A DNA stretch of 64,000 bases from CAWINH01 sp963837425 (GTDB lineage Bacteria; Chloroflexota; Limnocylindria; QHBO01). The translations under genes and the position numbers were made by a program. This document shows, in pieces, positions 40,469-48,666 of the stretch. Below the pieces are notes generated by a model, which made no database searches, was not told the DNA's origin, and saw nothing but the letters and a program-made list of their open reading frames with translations. Location: assembly GCA_963837425.1 (NCBI GenBank), contig CAWINH010000006.1, positions 791,379 to 855,378 on the forward strand, written 5' to 3'. Positions within the stretch are counted from its first letter, which is position 1. Each line of letters begins with the position of its first letter.

Positions 40469-41787
40469 CGGCTGCCGCGCTCTGGCGGCGCATCCGGCGG
40501 TTCGGCGCGCTGCGCTCGCTGGCGCTCCTCATCGGCATCGGCGGCTTCGCCTACCTGTGGATCGCGTCGCACGGCCGATTCATGGAGGCGACCGTCTGGT
40601 CGGTGCCGCTCGTCATCCTGCTCCTCGTCCTCTCGCTGCCGTGGCGGACGATCTCGGCGCGGACGGTCGCCCGCTTCTTCTTCATCGGCTTTGGACCGAT
40701 CTTCTTCGCGACGGTGGTGACCCAGGCGCTCCTCGTCGCCTCGCCGCTCCAGCGCTGGGTGAATGGAGTCTCGCTCGACTGGGAGCGGGCGAACATCGGC
40801 TGGCTGGGCGACGTGCACATCACCATCTGGGCGCCGATCACCGAGGAGATCTGGAAGGTCGTCCCGCTCCTCGTCCTCCTGTGGTGGGGCCGTTCGCACC
40901 TTCGGACCCAGGGCGGGCCGCTCGACTTCGCGATCCTGGCCGCCGCCACCGGGGCCGGGATGGGCTGCGCGGAGGACATCTTCCAGATCAACTCAGCGCA
41001 GCCCTGGTCGACGCCGCAGAGCCCGCTCCTCGGCCTGGGGGTGGGGGTCCTCTACCTGGCGCTCGTCGTCAACCCGTTCCTGACCGTCACGCTGCCGGTC
41101 ATCGCCGGCAACTTCACGTACGCCGGGATCCTGCGCATCTTCGACCCGTCCCTCGAGCAGCTGCCGGCGGGCGCGCTGTGGGCCGGCCACGGCGTGTTCC
41201 CGGCGGCGGTGGGGCTCGCCATCGGGTTCGCGGTCCTCGGCCGTCGCAGGCTGGGGACGCCGCTCGTCTGGATCCTGCCGGTCGTCGTCTGGCTGTGGGC
41301 GATCTGGGATCACTTCGTCGGCAACTGGTACTCGTCCACGACCTGCGGGCAGCCGGATGCGCCGACGCTGTGCGGGCTGACGGGGCTCGACCTCAACGGC
41401 GGGCTCTTCCCGCTCGTGGTGATCGCGGGCTTTGGGCTGGCGATGTTTGTCTCGGCCCGCGTCGTCCGCCACCACGCCGACGCGGATCCGGTGTCGACCC
41501 TGACCCGCGCGCAGCTGTCGACCGCCAGCTACCGGGGCACGGGTGCGACCTGGCCGATCCGCCTCGTACGCGACTGGCTCCACTACCTCGTCCTTCGCAG
41601 CCGGGTCGCGTTCGGCTGGTTCCAGATGGAGGCCGCCCGACCCGATGCGCGCACGGCCCTGGCGGAGCCGGTCGCCGCCAGCCGCCTCCGGGGCGCGCAG
41701 CTCGGCGGGCGCCTGCGCAACGAGCCGCTTCCGGCACTCCCGCCGCCCGCGCAGGCGCGGCTCGACTCGCTCATTCCGCGCATCTGA
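40465..41787 (+). CDS. PrsW-family intramembrane metalloprotease-like protein
   Basis: A 440-residue protein with about nine membrane helices. The PrsW/CAAX-protease signatures are visible: PITEEIWKVVPLLVLL (EExxK), GAGMGCAEDIFQI (second glutamate motif) and GALWAGHGVFPAAVGLAIGF (His). In Bacillus PrsW starts the cleavage cascade of an anti-sigma factor, so the overlapping upstream membrane protein and the ECF genes of this region are possible links, but none is proven. The C-terminal ~70 residues are cytosolic and Ala/Arg-rich. Confidence 0.85.
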   Translation: MTAAALWRRIRRFGALRSLALLIGIGGFAYLWIASHGRFMEATVWSVPLVILLLVLSLPWRTISARTVARFFFIGFGPIFFATVVTQALLVASPLQRWVNGVSLDWERANIGWLGDVHITIWAPITEEIWKVVPLLVLLWWGRSHLRTQGGPLDFAILAAATGAGMGCAEDIFQINSAQPWSTPQSPLLGLGVGVLYLALVVNPFLTVTLPVIAGNFTYAGILRIFDPSLEQLPAGALWAGHGVFPAAVGLAIGFAVLGRRRLGTPLVWILPVVVWLWAIWDHFVGNWYSSTTCGQPDAPTLCGLTGLDLNGGLFPLVVIAGFGLAMFVSARVVRHHADADPVSTLTRAQLSTASYRGTGATWPIRLVRDWLHYLVLRSRVAFGWFQMEAARPDARTALAEPVAASRLRGAQLGGRLRNEPLPALPPPAQARLDSLIPRI

Positions 41788-41862
41788 CCCTCCCGAGCGC
41801 GGGCTTGCGCGGCCCCCGAGCGAGATGACCCGGCGGTCGTCTCCGTGGAGCGCCCCTCGCCC

Positions 41863-42021
41863 AGGCGGATGCGTGTGCACCGAGCGGTCGTGACCAGGCC
41901 AGGCGGATGCGTGTGCACCGAGCGGTCGTGACCAGGCCGGGCGGACCGTGTGCACCGAGCGGTCGTGACCAGGCCGGGCGGAGCGTGTGCACCGAGCGGT
42001 CGTGACCGGGCCGGGCGGAGC
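41863..42021 (+). repeat. 37-38-bp tandem repeat, four copies
   Basis: Units GGCGGATGCGTGTGCACCGA + GCGGTCGTGACCAGGCC begin near 41863, 41901, 41939 and 41976. The next unit would start exactly where the family-1 variant at 42022 begins, and GTGTGCAC(C/T)GAGCG is shared by both, so the array looks amplified from that element's left terminus. Confidence 0.85.
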
Positions 42022-42152
42022 GTGTGCACTGAGCGCACGCATCGGACAATGAACCGCCTCCCGATGACCCAGATGCGCGCCCCGTGCACAATTGGGCCCT
42101 GAATCGGCCGATTTCACCCGCCCGATCTCCGATGTGCACACCTCGCGCACAT
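42022..42152 (+). repeat. Family-1 element, variant subfamily, copy 7
   Basis: Left end GTGTGCACTGAGCGCACGCA, right end GATGTGCACACCTCGCGCAC; interior GATGCGCGCCCCGTGCACAA. It shares this variant interior with copy 8 but not with the other nine copies. Part of a ~520-base gap (41788-42305) made only of repeats. Confidence 0.75.
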
Positions 42153-42172
42153 TCGACCGGGCCGACGGGTGC

Positions 42173-42262
42173 GATGCCGGGCACAACCGACCCGGCCGAA
42201 CGGAGCGATGCCGGGCACAACCGACCCGGCCGAACGGAGCGATGCCGGGCACAACCAACCGG
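42173..42262 (+). repeat. 34-bp tandem repeat, 2.6 copies
   Basis: Units start GATGCCGGGCACAACCGACC at 42173, 42207 and 42241 (partial), between the family-1 variant and the VOC gene. It is translated in no convincing frame. Confidence 0.85.
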
Positions 42263-42305
42263 CACGACCGGCAAACACGAGAGGCAGACACGAGAGGCAG
42301 GACCC

Positions 42306-42689
42306 ATGCTGAGTGACCACCCGGTGTTCCCGATCCTGCTGTCGAGGGATCTCGACGCAACCCGCCACTTCTACCACGAGATCCTGGGCCTCGAGATCGC
42401 CCGCGAGGACCCGGACGATCGGATCGTTTTTCGCTGCGGAGGCGGGACGCAGCTGGTGGTCACGCTGAGCACAGTCGGCACGAGTGACACCCAGACCCAG
42501 ATGGCCTGGCGCGTGCCGGACATTCACGCGGCGCTCGCCGACCTCCGGGCGCGTGGTGTGCGGATCGAGGAGTACACCGCGCCCGACCCGGTGACGCACG
42601 ACGGGATCGCCGACATGGGCCATTCCTGGGCGGCGTGGTTCATCGATCCGGCCGGTAACGTCCTGGCCGTCGTTCAGCCGAAGGGCTGA
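42306..42689 (+). CDS. VOC/glyoxalase single-domain protein
   Basis: A 127-residue protein: PVFPILLSRDLDATRHFYHE, then ILGLEIAREDPDDRIVFRCG and AAWFIDPAGNVLAVVQPKG, the complete strand order of one VOC module. It resembles the glyoxalase/fosfomycin-resistance-like group often found in multi-copy in soil bacteria. Ligand residues are incomplete, so the enzyme class is open. Weak ribosome site GAGAGGCAGG. Confidence 0.85.
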   Translation: MLSDHPVFPILLSRDLDATRHFYHEILGLEIAREDPDDRIVFRCGGGTQLVVTLSTVGTSDTQTQMAWRVPDIHAALADLRARGVRIEEYTAPDPVTHDGIADMGHSWAAWFIDPAGNVLAVVQPKG

Positions 42690-42748
42690 GCCGATGGCCG
42701 GCGCGGTGACCGTGACCCGTGCCCCTTGACCCGTGTCCCGGCGCGCAC

Positions 42749-42817
42749 GCGACCAGGCCAGCGCGACCAGGCCAGCGCGACCAGGCCAGCGCGACCAGGC
42801 CAGCGCGACCAGGCCGG
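42749..42817 (+). repeat. 14-bp tandem repeat, five copies
   Basis: GCGACCAGGCCAGC repeats five times and runs into GGGCGGATGC just before the family-1 variant at 42826, mirroring the array at 41863-42021. Confidence 0.9.
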
Positions 42818-42825
42818 GCGGATGC

Positions 42826-42956
42826 GTGTGCACCGAGCGCACGCATCGGACAACGAACCGCCTCCCGATGACCCCGATGCGCGCCCCGTGCACAATTGAG
42901 CCCTGAATCGGCCGATTTCACCCGCCCGATGTCCGATGTGCACACCTCGCGCACAT
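42826..42956 (+). repeat. Family-1 element, variant subfamily, copy 8
   Basis: Nearly identical to copy 7 (left end GTGTGCACCGAGCGCACGCA). It lies downstream of the minus-strand cyclase gene and after a 14-bp minisatellite. Together they fill the space 42690-42990. Confidence 0.78.
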
Positions 42957-42990
42957 CAGCACCCGGCAGACGGACGAGAGCCGCGAACCC

Positions 42991-44556
42991 CTAGTCCACC
43001 GCGAAGAGCTGCCACTCCCCGGGGACGCCCTTCAGGGCGTGCGCGCCCGCATCGCGCAGCGCCACTGAGCCGCCGAGCTCGTTCGCCACGTCGCGCGAGA
43101 TGAGGATCTCGTCCCCGTCCGCCTCGGCCATGACCCGGGCCGCGGCGTGGACCGCAAGCCCGCTGACCTGCTCGCCGCGCATCTCCACCTCCCCGCAGTG
43201 GAGCCCGGTCCGGACCCGCAGCCCCAGCTCGGCGACGACCGAGCGCATGGCAACCGCGCACTCGACGCCCCGCATCGGCCGATCGAAGACGGCAAAGAAC
43301 GCGTCGCCTGCGGTGTTCACCTCGCGCCCGCGGTGGTGCGCCAGCTCGGAGCGGACCGCGGCCCGGTATCTGTCCAGGAGGTCGCGCCACTGCTCGTCGC
43401 CGAGGTCCACGAGCCGCTCGGTGGACTGCACGATGTCGGTGAAGAGCAGTGTCAGCCGGCTCCGGGCTGGCAGTGCGCGGTCGATGAGGGGTCGGGCTGC
43501 GCTGCGCATCGGCCCCCAGGTCACCGCGGCGCCCACGCCGAGGGCGGCAGAGACGAGCTCCGAGCGCTGGTTGAAGACCGCCTCCACCGCCCGCTGCGCG
43601 AGGAGGTTCGCGATCCCCAGGCCGGCGGCCAGCACGACCGTCACCCCGCCATACAGGATCGTGCGGTTCAGGAGGAGGTCCAGGTCGTAGAGCCGATACC
43701 GGAGGATCGCGACCGCGAAGGACGCCGGCAGCGCCACCCCGAAGCCGATGACCGACGTCACGGTGATGACGATGATGAGCTGCTGGCTGCTCAGGAGCGT
43801 GAGCCCCAGGGCCGTGATGACCGCGTTCAGCAGCACCGCGAAGATCGTGGCCGAAGCTACCCAGCGCAGCTGGAGCCGCTCCTCGCCGGTCGCCCGACGC
43901 AGGCGGATCAGCACCGATGCCGCCCCCGCCAGCAGCAGCGCCGTGCCGGTGACGTACAGGCCGATCCCGATCGGCCCCTGCGCGAGTCCCTCGAGGCCCA
44001 CGATTCCGGTGGGGTTCGGGACGTGCGGGACGCCGGTGAGGTCGAGGCCGGTGGGGTCCAGGAACCTGAGGACCTCGATCCCGGCCGTGATCGCCAGGCC
44101 GGCCCAGGCGACCGGGCGCCAGCGGTCTGAGATGAGCCGCCCGGCAGGGAGGAGGAGGAAGGCCAGGAGGGCCATTCCGGACGGGTAGACGAGGTTGTCG
44201 GTGAACTTCCCGACCCACGGGATCCAGGCGGAGAAGGGCAGGCCGGGGTTCGTGAGGAGCGCGAGCCGGGCGTACTGGTTCGTGAGGCCGGGAAGCCCGT
44301 TGCAGAACGAGATCGCCAGGAAGATCCAGCCCAGTGCGTTCCGCGGCTGGCGCGACACGACGAGCGCGCCAAGCAACGCAAAGCCTATGGGCAGGATGAT
44401 GGCAATGGCCGTCGCCTGGTCCGGATCATGGATCGAGGCCCGGTTCAGGAAGGCGAGGGTCGCCGCGCCGATGACGATCGCAAGGTCGAGCGCGCAGATC
44501 GACCAGGCGATGAGCCCAATGCGGCCACGTTCCCCAATCCCATGCGCCGTCGTCAT
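42991..44556 (-). CDS. Membrane-bound class III adenylate/guanylate cyclase
   Basis: A 521-residue protein with about eight to nine membrane helices in residues ~15-325 (the 7TM-like module with FALLGALVVSRQPRNALGWI and LRYRLYDLDLLLNRTILYGG also found in sensor kinases). A C-terminal cyclase domain follows: RLTLLFTDIVQSTERLVDLG, VNTAGDAFFAVFD, LHCGEVEMRGEQVSGLAVHA. The substrate-specifying Lys/Asp positions cannot be set safely. Its ATG overlaps the stop of the upstream cyclase gene (44553-44556), so two different cyclases are made from one transcript. Confidence 0.88.
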   Translation of the reverse strand: MTTAHGIGERGRIGLIAWSICALDLAIVIGAATLAFLNRASIHDPDQATAIAIILPIGFALLGALVVSRQPRNALGWIFLAISFCNGLPGLTNQYARLALLTNPGLPFSAWIPWVGKFTDNLVYPSGMALLAFLLLPAGRLISDRWRPVAWAGLAITAGIEVLRFLDPTGLDLTGVPHVPNPTGIVGLEGLAQGPIGIGLYVTGTALLLAGAASVLIRLRRATGEERLQLRWVASATIFAVLLNAVITALGLTLLSSQQLIIVITVTSVIGFGVALPASFAVAILRYRLYDLDLLLNRTILYGGVTVVLAAGLGIANLLAQRAVEAVFNQRSELVSAALGVGAAVTWGPMRSAARPLIDRALPARSRLTLLFTDIVQSTERLVDLGDEQWRDLLDRYRAAVRSELAHHRGREVNTAGDAFFAVFDRPMRGVECAVAMRSVVAELGLRVRTGLHCGEVEMRGEQVSGLAVHAAARVMAEADGDEILISRDVANELGGSVALRDAGAHALKGVPGEWQLFAVD

Positions 44557-45803
44557 GCGACGGGCGGCCTGCGCTCCACGAGGTACCAGGTCTCCATTGG
44601 GCCCTTGCCCTTGACGTCGATCGTGCCGCGCGCCTCGCAGACGAACTCGTCGCGGAGCAGCTCGTAGGTTGCGCGCGTGATCTGGATCCGGCCCGGGGTG
44701 CCCTGGAGCTGCATCCGGCCCGCGGTGTTCACCGCGTCGCCCCACAGGTCGTAGAGGAATCGCTTGCGGCCAATGACTCCGGCCACCACCGGCCCCGAGT
44801 TGATCCCGATCCGCAGCTCGAGGCCCAGCTCTCCGGCGGCGCCGGTCGATCGAACCGCGTCGAGCATGTCGAGGGCCAGGCAGGCGACCGCCCGCGCGTG
44901 ATCGGGCCGTGGCGACGGAATGCCCGCGGCGGCCATATAGCAGTCGCCGATGGTCTTGATCTTCTCGAGCTCGTACCGGTCGACGAGCGCGTCGAAGTGG
45001 CCGAAGAGCTGGTCCAGGATCCCGACCACCTCGGTCGGCGGCAGGTGCTCCGCCATCGGCGTGAAGTCGGCCACATCCGCGAAGACGATCGAGGCCGAGG
45101 TGAAGGAATCGGCGATCGTATGCGCCTCCTCCTTCAGCCGATCGGCGATCGAGCGCGGAAGCACATTGAGCAGGAGCGCCTCGGCGCGTGCCTGCTCAAC
45201 GCGCAGTGCGGCGAGCGCGTCCTGCCGCTGCTTCGCGAAGACCGCCAGCAGCGCGAAGACAACGATCCCGCCGACCGTCACGTTCAGTGCCAGCATGATG
45301 CTGGTGAACCAGGCCGGGACCGGGGGGAGCGGCTGCAGGATCTCTCCGAGGACGCCGGACCCCAGGAAGATCACGACGAACCCCACGAACCAGCGCACGC
45401 CGGCCCGGACGCTGTCGAAGACAAGCGCGCCGAGGGCAGCCAGGATGCCCCACAGCCCCACCCCGCCGGACGCGAGGAAGCCGCCGATGGGGATCATCGA
45501 GAGGCACGTGGTGAGGAGGATGTCCAGCTGCTCCACGCGAAGCAGGAGCATTCGATTCCCGGTCCGCGTGAACGTAACGATCGCCGCGAGGGAGACGCTG
45601 AAGTACACGAACGGGACCACCCCAACGGGCGAGCCGAAGGCGAGGTACAGGCTGCCCCACACCAGGGAGACGGGCAGGATCATCACCGAGACGAGGACCA
45701 GCAGCGCGCTGCGCGACCGGGTCTCCTCGTCATCGGTCGGCCGGGCGCCAATCTGTGACAGCCGGGCGAAGAGCGCGCCGCCCAGCGATCGGAGGGAGGT
45801 CAC
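44553..45803 (-). CDS. Class III adenylate/guanylate cyclase with membrane N-terminus
   Basis: A 416-residue protein. Six membrane helices lie in ~30-190, followed by a signalling helix (AALRVEQARAEALLLNVLPR, then SIADRLKEE) of the kind that couples membrane or HAMP modules to cyclases. The catalytic domain has SIVFADVADFTPMAEHLPPT, EKIKTIGDCYMAAAGIPSPR, INSGPVVAGVIGRKRFLYDL and WGDAVNTAGRMQ, all key residues in place. GTG start at 45803 with TATCCT six bases upstream. It heads a two-cyclase operon. Confidence 0.9.
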   Translation of the reverse strand: MTSLRSLGGALFARLSQIGARPTDDEETRSRSALLVLVSVMILPVSLVWGSLYLAFGSPVGVVPFVYFSVSLAAIVTFTRTGNRMLLLRVEQLDILLTTCLSMIPIGGFLASGGVGLWGILAALGALVFDSVRAGVRWFVGFVVIFLGSGVLGEILQPLPPVPAWFTSIMLALNVTVGGIVVFALLAVFAKQRQDALAALRVEQARAEALLLNVLPRSIADRLKEEAHTIADSFTSASIVFADVADFTPMAEHLPPTEVVGILDQLFGHFDALVDRYELEKIKTIGDCYMAAAGIPSPRPDHARAVACLALDMLDAVRSTGAAGELGLELRIGINSGPVVAGVIGRKRFLYDLWGDAVNTAGRMQLQGTPGRIQITRATYELLRDEFVCEARGTIDVKGKGPMETWYLVERRPPVA

Positions 45804-45809
45804 GCCCGG

Positions 45810-45815
45810 AGGATA
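45810..45815 (-). promoter_or_regulatory. Leaderless-type -10 (TATCCT) for the cyclase operon
   Basis: TATCCT on the minus strand, six bases before the GTG at 45803. It is only 12 bp from the oppositely directed TAGGCT at 45828. Confidence 0.5.
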
Positions 45816-45827
45816 GCCCGGGGCGAG

Positions 45828-45833
45828 TAGGCT
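45828..45833 (+). promoter_or_regulatory. Leaderless-type -10 (TAGGCT) for the DUF1028 gene
   Basis: TAGGCT lies six bases before the ATG at 45840. With the divergent TATCCT it makes a 36-bp intergene containing two promoters whose -35 regions must overlap each other or the genes. Confidence 0.5.
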
Positions 45834-45839
45834 GCGCGA

Positions 45840-46679
45840 ATGACCTTCTCCATCGTTGCCGCTGATCCCGAGCACGGCGAGCTGGGGGTGGCGGTCCAGT
45901 CGAAGTTCCTGGCGGTGGGCGCCCTCGTGCCGTGGGCCGAAGCCGATGCCGGCGCGGTCGCGACCCAGGCCTTCGCCGACGTCACGATCGGGCCCCGCGG
46001 GCTGGCCCTCCTCCGCGAGGGGGTCGCGCCGGACGACGCCGTCGAGCGCCTGCTCGCCGGCGACGAGCTCCGCGAGCAGCGCCAGTTCGGGCTCGTGACG
46101 CCGGACGGGCGGGCGGCGAGCTTCACTGGCAAGGAATGCTTCGATCACGCCTCGTCGATCGTCGGGGACGGGTTCGCGGCGCAGGGCAACGTCCTCGCCG
46201 GGCGGGCGGTCGTCGAGGGACTGGCCGCCGGCTTCGGGGAGCGGCCGTCGGACCGGCTGTCGCATCGGCTCATTCGTGCCCTCGAGCTCGCCCAGGCGGC
46301 GGGCGGGGACCGGCGCGGCCAGGAGTCCGCCGCGCTCCTCGTCGTGAAGGCCGGTGGCGGCTACGGCGGGAACCACGACCGGATGCTCGACCTGCGGGTC
46401 GACGACCACGCGGCGCCGATCGCCGAGCTCGGCCGGCTCCTGGCGCTTCATGCGCTCTACTTCGATCGGCCCGATCCGGCAGCGGCGATCCCGATCGACG
46501 AGGCGCTCCGCGCGGAGCTGGTGGCCGTCCTCGAGCGGCGCAACCTGGCGCCGGAGGAGGACTTTGGCCGGGCGCTGTTCGGCTACCTCGGGTGGGAGAA
46601 CCTCGAGGAGCGCTGGCTGGATGCCGGCCGGATCGACCCGGCGGTGCTGGCCTACATCCGCGAGCACGAGGGTCAGTAG
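45840..46679 (+). CDS. DUF1028 (Ntn-hydrolase-like) protein
   Basis: A 279-residue protein. The N-terminus MTFSIVAADPEHGELGVAVQ followed by SKFLAVGALVPWAEADAGAV matches DUF1028, as do TGKECFDHASSIVGDGFAAQ, GNVLAGRAVVEGLAAGF and QESAALLVVKAGGGYGGNHD. The fold is Ntn-hydrolase-like, and the residue after an internal cleavage point would be the nucleophile in true Ntn enzymes. Physiological substrates are not known to me. Leaderless start. Confidence 0.9.
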   Translation: MTFSIVAADPEHGELGVAVQSKFLAVGALVPWAEADAGAVATQAFADVTIGPRGLALLREGVAPDDAVERLLAGDELREQRQFGLVTPDGRAASFTGKECFDHASSIVGDGFAAQGNVLAGRAVVEGLAAGFGERPSDRLSHRLIRALELAQAAGGDRRGQESAALLVVKAGGGYGGNHDRMLDLRVDDHAAPIAELGRLLALHALYFDRPDPAAAIPIDEALRAELVAVLERRNLAPEEDFGRALFGYLGWENLEERWLDAGRIDPAVLAYIREHEGQ

Positions 46680-46833
46680 TCTCGAGCGCCCCGGCGCCCC
46701 GGCGCCCCGGCGCCCCCGCCGCAGCCCAGCTCACGCGGAGCCTCAAGATCGGGCTGATCGGCTCTATCCGGCCCGATGCGCATTGGCTTCAGTCAGCGCG
46801 ACAACAATCGGGGGGCGGAGGGATTGGAGACCG

Positions 46834-47313
46834 ATGACTGCTCACACGAATCGATGGCTCTGGAGCACAGGCGCCGCCATCGTCATCTGGATCAGCCTGG
46901 CGGCGATGGCCATCTGGGCGCCGCCGCTCATCTCGGGGTCCGAGCAGGAGCACCTGCCGCTCGTCCCGTTCATCGCCTGGATCTGGGCCCTGCTGGCGAC
47001 CGGCCTCGTCCTCATGGCGCCGGCCGTCACGACCGGCAGCCAGACGCGACTCTGGGCCGGCTACGCGGGCGCAGTGTCGGCGTTGTGGATCGTGGCCGCG
47101 GTGGTCGCGATCGCGGCACCGTCGTTCATCACCGGGACCGATCCCACGAGCATCCCGCTTCCGGGGATCGTGGCCCCGATCATGGCCCTGGTGGTGACCG
47201 CCTACGCGACGGTGGCGGCGGTGGCGATCGGCGCACGCGAGGAGTCGCTAGGCTCGACGATCGACGGCGTGGTGCGGACCTTCTCGGAGGCGGCCCACCG
47301 ACCCGTGGGCTGA
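46834..47313 (+). CDS. Four-helix membrane protein of unknown function
   Basis: A 159-residue protein with GGAGGG upstream and four hydrophobic helices (AIVIWISLAAMAIWAPPLIS, PFIAWIWALLATGLVLMAP, LWIVAAVVAIAAPSFITG, VAPIMALVVTAYATVAAVAI). Both inter-helix loops after helices 1 and 3 have a similar SG(S/T)(E/D)xxxLP pattern (GSEQEHLPLVP and GTDPTSIPLPG), so it seems to be an internal duplication of a two-helix unit. A short cytosolic C-terminus follows. No family is recognised. Confidence 0.75.
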   Translation: MTAHTNRWLWSTGAAIVIWISLAAMAIWAPPLISGSEQEHLPLVPFIAWIWALLATGLVLMAPAVTTGSQTRLWAGYAGAVSALWIVAAVVAIAAPSFITGTDPTSIPLPGIVAPIMALVVTAYATVAAVAIGAREESLGSTIDGVVRTFSEAAHRPVG

Positions 47314-47406
47314 TCGCTCCCTGCCCAGGGCGCGGCGCGCCCGGTGCTCGCCGCGCCCGGAGTTCGCCGCGTCCGGAGTTCGCCGCGTCCGGAGCTCGCC
47401 GCGTCC

Positions 47407-47538
47407 GACTGGTCAACCGCGCGTGACCGGCACGCTATCCAGGTCTGGCGGGCAATCTGTCCCCGATCCACGCTCGGCCGGCCCCCGGATCAGGCCGCCG
47501 AACGGGATAGCGCTCCTGGGGTGAGCGGTTGACCAGTC
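47407..47538. repeat. 132-bp element with perfect 14-bp terminal inverted repeats
   Basis: Ends GACTGGTCAACCGC (47407-47420) and GCGGTTGACCAGTC (47525-47538) are perfectly complementary, and CGCTATCC...GGATAGCG forms a second nested pair. No frame inside is protein-like. It fills the gap between the membrane protein and the convergent SH3 protein. A related sequence, ACCGGTCAACCGCTCATGCC, occurs once more near 9791. Confidence 0.7.
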
Positions 47539-47595
47539 GCCGGTGCCCCGCCCCCGGGTCGGGGATCGCGCGGCCCTGGCCGCCTGCCACTCGAG

Positions 47596-48579
47596 CTACG
47601 GCCCGGACGCCGCCTGCACGTGCGTGACGATCGGCCGCTCACGGCACTGGAGGACGACCTCCCGCGCACCGACGCCCTTCCATGCCGATGGCACCGGCGG
47701 CGGCCCGCCGGTGCACGTCGCGGCGGCCGGATCGTCGAAGTGCACCGTCATCTCCACCCACTGCAGCCGCCGCCCGTCGAACGCGCAGCCCGGCCCGTCG
47801 CTGCACGGCTGGCCGAGGTCGGGGCTGACGTACACGAAGTCGATCACCGTCGCATCCACGGCATCGGCCACCGGCACCGCAGCGCATGGCGCAAGCCAGT
47901 CCGGCGAGAAGCCCGGCCAGTCGGTGCAGCCGATGCCGAGCAGGGACGGGTCCGGGATGTAGGCGCGCATCGTGAACTCCGTGTTGCCAAGGCACGAGAG
48001 CCAGAGGAGCATCGGCTCGGCCTTCAGCCCGCCGAGGCTGGCCGTCGGGCCAGGGCACGCCAGCTGCGAGGGTTGCAGCCAGGCCTCACCGGCAGGCCCG
48101 ATGCCCGCCGCCCAGCCGTACGACGCGGATGGGAGGTCGAGCGCGGCGATCTCGTACCAGCCGAGCCCGCCGTCGATCGTCGGGCCGGAAACGACGAAGA
48201 CGTTGGCCCCCCGCTTGAGCTGACGCAGGGTCGCGGAGGCGACGTTCGCCTCGGCGCGCAGCCGGAGCCCGTCGGCGGCGACCGCGGCAATGCTGTCGGC
48301 GGCAAGCGGCGCGACGGACGGGGCAGGGGTGGCGGTCGTCGTTGGCGCGGCGGACGGTGAGCCCAGGCTTTCGCTCGTGGCGGCGGATGACGTGGCGGAC
48401 GGGGACGGCGAGGCGCTCCCCTCGGCGAGGGCGCTCGGTGCCGGCTCGCCGCGGAGCGCGTTCCCCACGAGGCCCAGCACGAACCCGGCGAGGACGGCTC
48501 CGACGGCGATCATGGCGAACGTCGACCATGGCCATCGCGCTCGGCGCGGCCCACTCGTCATGCCGGACCCCGGTGTCAT
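47596..48579 (-). CDS. Membrane-anchored protein with bacterial SH3-like domain
   Basis: A 327-residue protein. One N-terminal anchor helix (WSTFAMIAVGAVLAGFVLGL), then a Ser/Thr/Pro/Ala linker (~45-95), then an SH3b-like module (DGLRLRAEANVASATLRQLK, FVVSGPTIDGGLGWYEIAAL). The C-terminal ~160 residues form an extracellular domain with several Cys (ACPGPTAS, LSCLGN, GIGCTDW, PCSDGPGCAFDG, ATCTGG) that are probably disulfide-paired. It likely binds cell-wall or surface material. ATG 48579 with GATAAT seven bases upstream. Confidence 0.78.
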   Translation of the reverse strand: MTPGSGMTSGPRRARWPWSTFAMIAVGAVLAGFVLGLVGNALRGEPAPSALAEGSASPSPSATSSAATSESLGSPSAAPTTTATPAPSVAPLAADSIAAVAADGLRLRAEANVASATLRQLKRGANVFVVSGPTIDGGLGWYEIAALDLPSASYGWAAGIGPAGEAWLQPSQLACPGPTASLGGLKAEPMLLWLSCLGNTEFTMRAYIPDPSLLGIGCTDWPGFSPDWLAPCAAVPVADAVDATVIDFVYVSPDLGQPCSDGPGCAFDGRRLQWVEMTVHFDDPAAATCTGGPPPVPSAWKGVGAREVVLQCRERPIVTHVQAASGP

Positions 48580-48586
48580 GCCACCG

Positions 48587-48592
48587 ATTATC
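48587..48592 (-). promoter_or_regulatory. Leaderless-type -10 (GATAAT)
   Basis: GATAAT on the minus strand, seven bases before the ATG at 48579. Confidence 0.5.
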
Positions 48593-48666
48593 CGCCGAGG
48601 GCAACGGCTCCGGGGGATGACGAACGCGCTATCGCTACCGCGACGCGCGGCCGTCACCATCGCAGG

